Shown: piece after piece, positions 1 through 5,166 of the stretch
Position numbering within the stretch: the first letter of the stretch is position 1
How the letters are laid out: every line of letters starts with the position of its first letter
NCBI GenBank assembly: GCA_026914095.1
Contig: JAPPIY010000245.1
Coordinates: 1-5,166 of the forward strand
Length of the DNA stretch: 5,166 nucleotides
Source: Oligoflexia bacterium
Lineage (GTDB): Bacteria > Bdellovibrionota > Bdellovibrionia > Bdellovibrionales > UBA1609
Direction: 5' to 3'
Program-made: the position numbers and the translations under genes
The notes under the pieces: generated by a model
What the model saw: only the letters and a program-made list of their open reading frames with translations
What the model was told of the DNA's origin: nothing
Database searches by the model: none

Positions 1-1236
1 ATTAGATTCTCCTTGTTTAACTGAAATTAAAAACTCTTGGCTCTTATGGGAAACATATCGGCCTGTCTTAGGATTAAAGGAGCTTAATGAAAAAGAAGGA
101 ATACGCAACTGCCCCTCCTTCTTGGGAACAATAAGAATTTCAAACTCTTTTGTTCCAACCCCCTTATCAGAAAATTGAGACTTCTGAACCGGCGGATAGA
201 TTTCAACAGAAGGAGGAAATGAAATTTGAGGCAAATCAATAAAACGAGGATGCCCTGATCCTTTAAAAATAATTTTTAAAGAAAGAGGCTCATTAACCGC
301 GCCCACATTTTTTTTCATCAAATACTGCGCTGAAAAATCTCCAACAGCTCCTGTAAAAGTTTTATCCAAACCTTCAGAAGGCAGATCTTTAACCTTAATT
401 TTCCTAGCGGGAACAGAAACAACCTGACCCCTGCGAAAAAAAGACGAAAGCCGTATAGAATAAGAATCCATCTCCAGCTCGCCAGACTTTAAAGGAAACA
501 GCCATAAGCTGTCTATCAACTGCTTTTTATAAAGAGTCTTGCCTACAATTTCCGAGCCTATAAACGGTTTGTGAATTTTTAACTTTTCCCGCCAAAAGCC
601 TTTTAAATTTGGAACTCGGAAAAGATCAAAATGAATAGAGCTAGAGCTTGATAATACAAACCAATTGGCTCTTAGCCTCTCTGATTTATAGACAGAATTT
701 CTGCTTAATTCCAGTTTTAACTTGGCAGACCCTTTCTCCTGATTAGAAAACAAATCAGGCAAACCCTTAAACACAGAATTAGGAAAATTAAAAGGATCCG
801 GCATATTAAATGGAAATCCTGGAGCTGGTTTAGGAGTCGGACTAGGCGCAGTCAGTTTGTCTTTAACAACTTTTATGGCAATAGGCTCAGTTTGAAAAGT
901 TTTTCCATTCGCTCTCACATTCAGCGCTGGTATTTTAAAAATGCCAACCGCTTTAGACTGCAAGCGATAGCTTTTTAAAAGCATGCTGGTTTTACTCATT
1001 TTACCATTGATGATTTGAATAGAGCTTTGTTGAGAGCTGGACTCATCTAACAAATGAAAATCCTTCAAATGAAATAAATCCGGCGCATAAATCCGCTTAG
1101 GAAGAGAGCTTTTAGACTCAAACTGAAAGTTTAAAACAAAAGTCTCGTTAAGCCCTACTTCTGTTTTATCTACAAAAGCTTTAAATTCTAAGGCCTGTGT
1201 CAATAAAGGCCATAATAAAATCAAAAAGATTTTCAT
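1..1236 (-). CDS. batD: BatD-type secreted/membrane protein of the aerotolerance operon, 3' end truncated by window edge
   Basis: My own reading of the minus strand from the ATG at 1236-1234 gives 412 codons open to position 1 with no stop, so the C-terminus lies outside. Residues 1-15 form a signal peptide (MKIFLILLWPLLTQA, likely cut after A15); there is no lipobox Cys. Three beta-sandwich-like segments follow: about 17-128, 169-290 and 294-412, with a Pro/Phe-rich linker at 130-153. BatD-family signatures are clear: GAVGDFS near 297-303, GSGHP at 326-330 where many relatives have a G-x-GN motif, then a proline-rich DLPQISFPPSVEIYPP stretch, and FNPKTGRY close to the window edge. Family members are usually about 550-600 aa and end in a TM helix, so perhaps 150-200 residues are missing here. 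The start lies 3 nt after the batC stop, with GAGG 10 nt upstream. BatD is thought to work in the periplasm with BatA and BatB; its biochemical role is unproven. The family call is solid. Confidence 0.9.
   Translation of the reverse strand, partial: MKIFLILLWPLLTQALEFKAFVDKTEVGLNETFVLNFQFESKSSLPKRIYAPDLFHLKDFHLLDESSSQQSSIQIINGKMSKTSMLLKSYRLQSKAVGIFKIPALNVRANGKTFQTEPIAIKVVKDKLTAPSPTPKPAPGFPFNMPDPFNFPNSVFKGLPDLFSNQEKGSAKLKLELSRNSVYKSERLRANWFVLSSSSSIHFDLFRVPNLKGFWREKLKIHKPFIGSEIVGKTLYKKQLIDSLWLFPLKSGELEMDSYSIRLSSFFRRGQVVSVPARKIKVKDLPSEGLDKTFTGAVGDFSAQYLMKKNVGAVNEPLSLKIIFKGSGHPRFIDLPQISFPPSVEIYPPVQKSQFSDKGVGTKEFEILIVPKKEGQLRIPSFSLSSFNPKTGRYVSHKSQEFLISVKQGESN
1192..1236 (-). other. Signal peptide of the BatD-type protein
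   Basis: The first 15 codons give a short n-region with one Lys, a hydrophobic core of Ile/Leu/Phe/Trp, and T13-Q14-A15 at the -3 to -1 positions, followed by an acidic start to the mature chain (L16, E17). This is a type I signal peptidase pattern. No Cys is near the cut, so it is not a lipoprotein signal. It supports the chosen ATG and a periplasmic location for the three following domains. Confidence 0.75.
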
Positions 1237-1239
1237 ACC

Positions 1240-2109
1240 CTACCAGTCCTCACTTGTTTTATCTCCAAAAGTCTTTTTGTTTTGATAAAATCTAGCTCTG
1301 ACTTTATTTTCCTGTTGTTGAACCTCTTCTAAAATAGCTGATTGCTCTCTCTCTGTTAAAACTTTCTTATCGCTTTTATCCTCTTTAGACGGATCCTCCT
1401 CAGAGCTTCCGCCCGAATCTTCCTTCTTATCCTCTTCAGACGGATCCTCCTCAGAGCTTCCGCCCTGCTTATCCTCCTTATCCTCTTCGGACGGATCCTT
1501 GTCAGAGCTTTCCCCCAGATCTTCCTTCTTATCCTCTTCAGACGGATCCTTGTCAGAGCTTTCCCCCAGATCTTCCTTCTTATCCTCTTTAGACGGACCT
1601 TTATCAGAGCCGCTTGATTGATTTTTACTGTCTGAATCGCCCTTTTTTGAACCCTGTTTATTGTTTTTAAAAAGCAACTCTATATTTGTTTTAATCTCTT
1701 TTTCCTTCTGTCTAAACTCAAGGGCTGATTGATAGCTCTCCAGCGCTCTTTCTAAATTTCCCAAGCGCCCATAAAGCCCCGCTTGATTAAAATAAGAAAA
1801 GAATGCCCATATCCTTCTACTGTTTGAACTAGATACTATCTTATAAATTTCAAAAGCTTTAAGAGGCTGATTGAGCAAATCATAACTCAAGCCTAAGTTT
1901 AAATAAGAGCGATTATCTAAAAAACCGCTTTCAACATTTTTCTGAAAATATTTTTGAGCTGTCCGAAAGTCTTTATTCTTTAAAGCTGTAATTCCTTTTT
2001 CATTAAGAGAATTATTATTTAAATAAAACAGCAGAAGAAATAAAACAGCCACAATAAAAAAAGCAACAGTTAAATATTCCCAAATAGAAAAGACTTTATA
2101 CAACTTCAT
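1240..2109 (-). CDS. batC: BatC: membrane-anchored TPR protein with acidic repeat linker
   Basis: This 289-aa protein matches BatC by architecture and position. Residues 13-30 are one TM helix near the N-terminus. Residues 34-135 hold about three TPR-like helical pairs (near 35-64, 66-95 and 103-135), with TPR-type residues such as NLGLSYDLLNQPLKAFEIY and YGRLGNLERALESYQSAL, followed by KTNIELLF, a usual BatC ending to the TPR block. Residues 152-248 are low complexity, rich in Asp, Glu, Lys, Ser and Gly, and mostly made of a 17-residue tandem repeat. The last 35 residues return to ordinary composition with ILEEVQQQENKVR and end in Asp-Trp; a Gln/Glu-rich helix closing with a Lys/Asp-Trp end is typical of BatC relatives. 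It starts 1 nt after the batB stop with a strong ribosome site (GAAGGGGA). The TM helix should anchor the TPRs at the membrane so they can bind partner Bat proteins (inference). Confidence is high for the family, moderate for topology. Confidence 0.88.
   Translation of the reverse strand: MKLYKVFSIWEYLTVAFFIVAVLFLLLFYLNNNSLNEKGITALKNKDFRTAQKYFQKNVESGFLDNRSYLNLGLSYDLLNQPLKAFEIYKIVSSSNSRRIWAFFSYFNQAGLYGRLGNLERALESYQSALEFRQKEKEIKTNIELLFKNNKQGSKKGDSDSKNQSSGSDKGPSKEDKKEDLGESSDKDPSEEDKKEDLGESSDKDPSEEDKEDKQGGSSEEDPSEEDKKEDSGGSSEEDPSKEDKSDKKVLTEREQSAILEEVQQQENKVRARFYQNKKTFGDKTSEDW
1247..1250 (-). promoter_or_regulatory. Probable weak ribosome binding site for batD, inside batC
   Basis: The minus strand reads GAGG here, 10 nt before the ATG at 1236 and fully inside the last codons of batC. 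A second G-rich patch (TAGGG) lies only 2 nt before the ATG, too close to act as a usual site. With a 3-nt gap between genes, translational coupling to batC probably matters more than this weak site. Confidence 0.4.
1366..1605 (-). repeat. In-frame 51-bp tandem repeat (17-aa unit) in batC
   Basis: Codons 169-236 are four consecutive 17-residue units of the form D/E-K/E-D-P-S-E-E-D-K-K-E-D-x-G-x-S-S (169-185, 186-202, 203-219, 220-236). A decayed fifth unit starts at 237 and fades after about residue 248. The DNA shows the same period: GGATCC begins at 1391, 1442, 1493 and 1544, exactly 51 bp apart, and the next position, 1595, has the near match GGACCT. The two right-hand units differ at only a few bases, so they look like recent duplicates. 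The unit is a multiple of three, so copy number changes would keep the frame. This is a protein-coding minisatellite, not a spacer-containing array. Confidence 0.93.
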
Positions 2110-2110
2110 T

Positions 2111-3133
2111 TCAAGTCCCCTTCAAACTAAATTTCCTATCACTTAATAATAATTCAAATAAAGCTAGAAAAAAAGCCAGCAGTAAAAACCATTGATAATA
2201 TTCTTTCTTTTTAACTAGCTTATTTTCTTCTAATTCTGTTCTTTTGAGAGTATCTAAGTCTTTTCTTAATTTTTCTATGGCTTGACTGCCATAGGTCAAA
2301 CGATAGTAAGAGCCTTTTCCCCATTTTGCAAAATTTTTCAAGGATTCGGGATTCAAACGGCTGATAACTAACTGCCCCCGTCTGTCTTTTTTATACTCTT
2401 TAATATTGCCTTTATAGTCTCTGATTGGTATCACTCCTCCCTTCTGTGTTCCAACAGAAAGAGTAAAAACCCTCAACCCCTCCTGAGAAACCAAAGACTT
2501 AATAATCCTCCGAATTTTACTGGAATGATCCTCTCCATCAGAAGCTAACACAACCGCTTTTACAACAGAATCTTTTTGCTGAAGTTTTTCAAAAACTTGA
2601 GCGCTTAACTGAAAAGCCCTTTCAAAATTAGTTCCCTGGTTGGTCAAGTAATCAGCTGATAAATCATCCAAATAAGATTTGACAGCCGATAAGTCATTGG
2701 TAAAAGGGCAGGCTAAAACAGAAGAGTTGGCAAAAAAAGCCAAAGCGACTTGATCCCCCGAAGACAAATCCAGCAAACGAGACAGCTCTTTTTTTATAAA
2801 GCTCAAACGATTGGGGCGAATATCCTCAACTAACATGCTGTTGGAAATATCCACTAACAGTAAAATATGACCCCCTTTATTAGGAAGATCAATTTTTTCC
2901 CCGATTCCCTGTGGGCGGGAAAGAGCTAAAATTAAAAAAAACAGAACAAGAATTTGTAAAACGGATTTGATACTCCGCTTTTTATCACTAATAGAAGACC
3001 GTAAAAAATCACTCTGCCCTCCTAACCACTCTTTTAATTTCTTTTTTCTGGATAGAGCGCGAAAGACATAAAGAAGCGCCAAAAATAACAGAGCAAAAAG
3101 CCAAAAAAAATAATCCAGATTTTTAAAAAACAT
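2111..3133 (-). CDS. batB: BatB: membrane-anchored von Willebrand factor A protein
   Basis: This 340-aa protein has the BatA/BatB layout: TM helices at about 8-25 and 55-72, a VWA domain from about 88 to 300, and a C-terminal TM helix at about 314-331. A LALSRPQG motif ends the second helix, as is usual for this family. The metal-ion-dependent adhesion site is complete: D95-x-S97-x-S99 in LVDISNSM, T168 in NQGTNF, and D199 in ASDGED. SMLVEDIRPNRL directly after the first motif is typical of Bat proteins. The loops place the VWA domain on the periplasmic side (inferred from two N-terminal helices and positive residues R25-K33 and K51-K56 between them). The last VWA motif has Ser-Asp-Gly where BatA has Thr-Asp-Gly. 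It is called BatB rather than BatA because it is second in the operon, is followed by the TPR gene and has the shorter, less canonical VWA core. It starts 2 nt after the batA stop. Confidence 0.9.
   Translation of the reverse strand: MFFKNLDYFFWLFALLFLALLYVFRALSRKKKLKEWLGGQSDFLRSSISDKKRSIKSVLQILVLFFLILALSRPQGIGEKIDLPNKGGHILLLVDISNSMLVEDIRPNRLSFIKKELSRLLDLSSGDQVALAFFANSSVLACPFTNDLSAVKSYLDDLSADYLTNQGTNFERAFQLSAQVFEKLQQKDSVVKAVVLASDGEDHSSKIRRIIKSLVSQEGLRVFTLSVGTQKGGVIPIRDYKGNIKEYKKDRRGQLVISRLNPESLKNFAKWGKGSYYRLTYGSQAIEKLRKDLDTLKRTELEENKLVKKKEYYQWFLLLAFFLALFELLLSDRKFSLKGT
2116..2123 (-). promoter_or_regulatory. Ribosome binding site of batC, inside the batB end
   Basis: The minus strand reads GAAGGGGA, 6 nt before the ATG at 2109. 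It overlaps the last codons of batB, whose TGA stop is separated from the batC ATG by one A. The strong site supports this ATG and suggests ribosomes can both carry over from batB and load afresh. Confidence 0.75.
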
Positions 3134-3135
3134 TT

Positions 3136-4152
3136 TTATATTCCCCTAAAAAAAACAGTGAAGGATAAAAAAACAGACAACAGATAGAGAACAAAACCCG
3201 CCAATAAAACAGGCTCAAAATGCTCTTCATACTTTGTCCACTGATTGATCTTAAACTCATAAGTTTCTAACTCATCAATTTTAGTAAAAATTTGTTGTAA
3301 AGAGCTTAAGCTGTTGGCCATAAAAAACTCTCCGCCCGTTTGTTGAGAGATTTTTTCCATTAACTCTTTGTTAATCTTGCTTTTAATTCTAACTTTTCTA
3401 TAAAATTTTCTTCCTCGGAAGTCTCGATCCTCCATTGTAACAAAAAACTGGCCGCTTTTTCTTCCTAATCCAATAGTATAAACTTTTATTTCATTTTGTT
3501 TCACTAATTCTAAAGCGGTTTCTGGATCAATAAAGCCTGTGTTATTTTCCCCATCAGTTAAAAAAATAAGAATGCGGCTTTTTTTAGGAGAGTATTGCAA
3601 GCGGGCTGTTGTATTGGCTAAAGCCACTCCAATAGCTGTGCCTCCCTCAACAGAAGAAAAGGGCCTTAATTCTAAAAGGTTTTTTATCAGCAAATCATGA
3701 TCATAAGTGAGAGGCGTTTTTGTAAAAGATTCACCTGCAAAAACAATCAAACCTATTCTATCATAAGGTCTTCCCTCAATAAATTGTTTCACCACTTGCT
3801 TAGAAGCCGATAAACGAGTTATAGAAGGCCCCATATCCTCCACCATCATGCTTAAAGAAACATCCATGGTGATCATAATATCCAAGCCTTCTTGAGTCTG
3901 ATGAGACACTTTTTCCGCGCTTTGGGGCCGGGCTAAAGCAAGAATCAAAAAAATCAAAGCCAAAGCTATTAAAGCAATTGGTAAAAAAGCCAGACTGGCT
4001 CTTAGAGAAACACTGTTATTTGAAAATAAATTGAGAGCGCTATAAAAAAAAGCTCCTGTTTTTTTATTAAAAAACACATAGACAAAAGCTACAATAAGAG
4101 GAGCCAATAAAAGAAAAGCCATTGGACTGTGCCAAGCTATCTGTCCTATCAT
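3136..4152 (-). CDS. batA: BatA: membrane-anchored von Willebrand factor A protein
   Basis: This 338-aa protein has TM helices at about 11-28 and 54-75, the second ending in LALARPQ, a VWA domain at about 90-295, and a C-terminal TM helix at about 313-336. The MIDAS is complete: D97-x-S99-x-S101 in MDVSLSM, T172 in GGTAIG, and D200 in LTDGENN. Strong BatA signatures are present: DRIGLIVFAGESFTKTPLTYD at about 131-151, KSRILIFLTDGEN at 191-203 and KVYTIGLG at 223-230. The length is normal for the family. Known family members take part in stress or oxygen tolerance with MoxR; the VWA domain is expected to bind a partner through the metal site on the periplasmic side. The ATG overlaps the stop of the upstream gene (ATGA), and AAAGGA lies 6 nt before it. 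A short basic insertion near 243-259 (RDFRGRKFYRKVRIKSK) sits between the TIGLG strand and the last VWA helix, where BatA proteins commonly carry a variable hairpin. Confidence 0.93.
   Translation of the reverse strand: MIGQIAWHSPMAFLLLAPLIVAFVYVFFNKKTGAFFYSALNLFSNNSVSLRASLAFLPIALIALALIFLILALARPQSAEKVSHQTQEGLDIMITMDVSLSMMVEDMGPSITRLSASKQVVKQFIEGRPYDRIGLIVFAGESFTKTPLTYDHDLLIKNLLELRPFSSVEGGTAIGVALANTTARLQYSPKKSRILIFLTDGENNTGFIDPETALELVKQNEIKVYTIGLGRKSGQFFVTMEDRDFRGRKFYRKVRIKSKINKELMEKISQQTGGEFFMANSLSSLQQIFTKIDELETYEFKINQWTKYEEHFEPVLLAGFVLYLLSVFLSFTVFFRGI
3141..3147 (-). promoter_or_regulatory. Ribosome binding site of batB, inside the batA end
   Basis: The minus strand reads AGGGGAA, 7 nt before the ATG at 3133 and within the last codons of batA. 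Its strength and spacing confirm the start. The batA TAA and the batB ATG are separated only by AA. Confidence 0.75.
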
Positions 4153-4964
4153 TTTACATCCTTTCTCTCATCCAATAAAAACACTAACTTTTGACACACT
4201 TTTTTGAGATCAAAATAAGTTTTTCTATCTAAACTGCCTTTATCAATAGCTAAAAATTCATTTAAAACCTGACGGATATTTGCTCCTTCTCTTTTATACA
4301 AAGAAGGATGATATTTTTTTAAATTTTTCATAATTTGCCCCTGGCTTTGATTGACAGCGGGAATCAATAAGCAATCTTCTAAAAAAATCTTAAATAAATG
4401 CTCTAAATATTTTAGGGATTGAATCAAGTCCTTCTGCTCCTTTCTTAAATTGACAACAAAAAACTTAGAAGGGTTTAAATGAGACGGCCGGTTTAAAACT
4501 GACTGCGCAAACTTTTTTCTTTTAAAAAAACGATAAGCAAATAAGGAAGCAAAAAAAGTCAAAACAATAAGAGACAGCCCAATGCCAAAGACATACCACA
4601 AATCAGGCTTTAATTTAAAAGGGCCATAAGGGCCATAAGGCATAGCCTCTTTTTTAGTTAAAACAGATTGAACCTCAAAAGACAGATTATCTATCTGAAG
4701 TTTATTTTTGCCGTCTGTAATATAAAAACTCTGCTCAAAACGCCCTGTCCGATAAGGCGTCACCTGAAGAGCTAAAAAATAATCCTCTCTCTTAAGGGTT
4801 TTTAAAACAACTAAAGAGTAATCCTGTTTCTTATCTAAAAACTCTATTTTAACAGGCTCTGTGAGATCTAACTTGGAATCTCCATCACATAATAAATTGA
4901 GAGAATCTCCTACAGTGATTTTATTTGGAGCTCTTTTGAAATAACATTGCCAATTATTTGCCAT
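4149..4964 (-). CDS. Single-TM protein in the DUF4381-like slot between DUF58 and BatA
   Basis: I do not recognise this 271-aa protein by name. Three parts can be seen. Residues 1-105 look like a beta-sandwich: alternating hydrophobic strands, VGDSLNLLC near 18-26, and TPYRTGRFEQSFYITDGKNK at 69-88, which resembles the end of a BatD Ig-like domain. Residues 109-116 are a Pro/Gly/Tyr linker, and 123-146 are one TM helix followed by RFFKRKK. Residues 165-271 are a helical, charged tail (KEQKDLIQSLKYLEHLFKIF and on) expected in the cytoplasm. A TM protein of the DUF4381 type often sits between DUF58 and BatA in proteobacterial MoxR operons; position and the proline linker before the TM fit, but the added N-terminal domain is not the standard short form. 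There is no signal peptide, and the in-frame TAG of the upstream gene rules out a longer start. No good ribosome site precedes the ATG. Function is inferred only from context: it may link the cytoplasmic MoxR/DUF58 side to the envelope VWA proteins. Confidence 0.8.
   Translation of the reverse strand: MANNWQCYFKRAPNKITVGDSLNLLCDGDSKLDLTEPVKIEFLDKKQDYSLVVLKTLKREDYFLALQVTPYRTGRFEQSFYITDGKNKLQIDNLSFEVQSVLTKKEAMPYGPYGPFKLKPDLWYVFGIGLSLIVLTFFASLFAYRFFKRKKFAQSVLNRPSHLNPSKFFVVNLRKEQKDLIQSLKYLEHLFKIFLEDCLLIPAVNQSQGQIMKNLKKYHPSLYKREGANIRQVLNEFLAIDKGSLDRKTYFDLKKVCQKLVFLLDERKDVK
4159..4164 (-). promoter_or_regulatory. Ribosome binding site of batA, inside the preceding gene
   Basis: The minus strand reads AAAGGA with a 6-nt spacer to the ATG at 4152. 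It lies in the last codons of the 271-aa gene and supports this start, which forms an ATGA overlap with the upstream stop. Such an overlap usually marks translational coupling. Confidence 0.65.
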
Positions 4965-4976
4965 TTTTTTATCAAA

Positions 4977-5166
4977 CTAAGCTCTTTTTCTAAAAAAATC
5001 TATTAAAGGCTGGTAAATATCTTTTTCACAATGGATAAAAATTTTATCTGACTGACTCCTGACAAACTGTTTATCCCTGCGAGCCTTTTTTTCCCTCAAT
5101 GATTTGTTTAGCTCCTTTTGAAAAAAATAAGAAGAAAAATCTATTGTTTTTAAACGGCCTGTCTCC
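4977..5166 (-). CDS. DUF58 family protein, C-terminal end only (5' part outside the window)
   Basis: Reading the minus strand from 5165 gives 62 codons ending in TAG at 4979-4977. The peptide opens ETGRLKTIDF, continues with a basic helix (KSLREKKARR) and closes with IHCEKDIYQPLIDFFRKR. This is the usual end of DUF58 proteins: a Thr/Asp-rich stretch after the VWA-like core, an Arg/Lys-rich helix, then a 'T/E-K/D-x-Y-x-x-L-x-x-F-F-x-x-R' close. DUF58 proteins are normally about 290-320 aa, so roughly four fifths lie to the right. They sit next to MoxR ATPases and are thought to be cytoplasmic VWA-like partners. The stop is 12 nt from the next start. A different frame is also open for about 31 codons from 5166 but has no family match. 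The call rests on a short tail plus its position. Confidence 0.75.
   Translation of the reverse strand, partial: ETGRLKTIDFSSYFFQKELNKSLREKKARRDKQFVRSQSDKIFIHCEKDIYQPLIDFFRKRA

Noticed and set aside
1..1236. BatD as a lipoprotein
   Set aside because: The signal peptide ends in T-Q-A with no Cys after it, so there is no lipobox.
1366..1605. Regularly spaced repeats that could look like a CRISPR array
   Set aside because: The repeats are contiguous with no unique spacers, have a 51-bp period that is a multiple of three, and encode a 17-aa unit in the BatC frame.
4965..4970. T-run on the plus strand as a possible terminator
   Set aside because: On the coding (minus) strand it is an A-run just before the ATG, with no stem next to it, so it cannot act as an intrinsic terminator for this operon.
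5073..5166. Open frame starting at 5166 on the minus strand (about 31 codons, GDRPFKNNRF...)
   Set aside because: It stops early and has no family match; the neighbouring frame gives a clear DUF58 C-terminus ending just before the next gene.
1..5166. A conflict or phage-defence system built on MoxR/VWA proteins
   Set aside because: Those ternary systems combine VWA and MoxR proteins with effectors such as nucleases or phosphatases. Here the order DUF58, TM protein, BatA, BatB, BatC, BatD is the standard aerotolerance layout and no effector is visible.
1..5166. tRNA, rRNA, insertion sequence or plus-strand genes
   Set aside because: Almost all of the window is accounted for by minus-strand coding sequence with clear family matches; I saw no cloverleaf, transposase motif or terminal inverted repeats, and no plus-strand frame with protein-like content.

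Overview
The window is one block of tightly packed genes, all on the minus strand. It reads from right to left as the Bat ('Bacteroides aerotolerance') type of MoxR/VWA operon. In transcription order it holds the C-terminal tail of a DUF58 protein (4977-5166), a one-TM membrane protein of 271 aa in the DUF4381-like position (4149-4964), BatA (3136-4152), BatB (2111-3133), BatC (1240-2109) and a BatD-type protein whose 3' end runs off the left edge (1-1236). The MoxR AAA+ ATPase that normally heads such operons would lie beyond position 5166 and is not seen.

Spacing is extreme. The DUF58 stop and the 271-aa start are 12 nt apart, the 271-aa gene and batA overlap by 4 nt (ATGA), and the batA/batB, batB/batC and batC/batD gaps are 2, 1 and 3 nt. 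There is no room for internal promoters or terminators outside coding sequence. Shine-Dalgarno-like sites for batA, batB, batC and probably batD sit inside the 3' end of the preceding gene. One polycistronic mRNA with coupled translation is the simplest reading. No stretch over 300 bases is gene-free.

How the parts should fit (family knowledge plus inference): MoxR and DUF58 act on the cytoplasmic side. BatA and BatB are membrane-anchored von Willebrand factor A proteins with intact MIDAS metal sites in a domain predicted to face the periplasm. BatC is a membrane-anchored TPR adaptor. BatD is a secreted multi-domain beta-sandwich protein. Together they are thought to form an envelope chaperone or assembly complex tied to stress tolerance; the exact biochemistry is not settled for the family.

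The organism looks like a low-GC (by eye, mid to high 30s percent) Gram-negative bacterium using the standard code: TAA, TAG and TGA all serve as stops. The order DUF58 - small TM protein - BatA - BatB - BatC - BatD fits Bdellovibrionota-like lineages, but gammaproteobacteria, Leptospira, Bacteroidetes and environmental chlamydiae carry related operons, so the taxon is a guess.

I do not see a wholly new system. The points worth a second look are a young, exactly 51-bp in-frame tandem repeat that lengthens the acidic linker of BatC, and the 271-aa protein, which seems to need a periplasmic N-terminal domain yet has no signal peptide and no room for a longer start.
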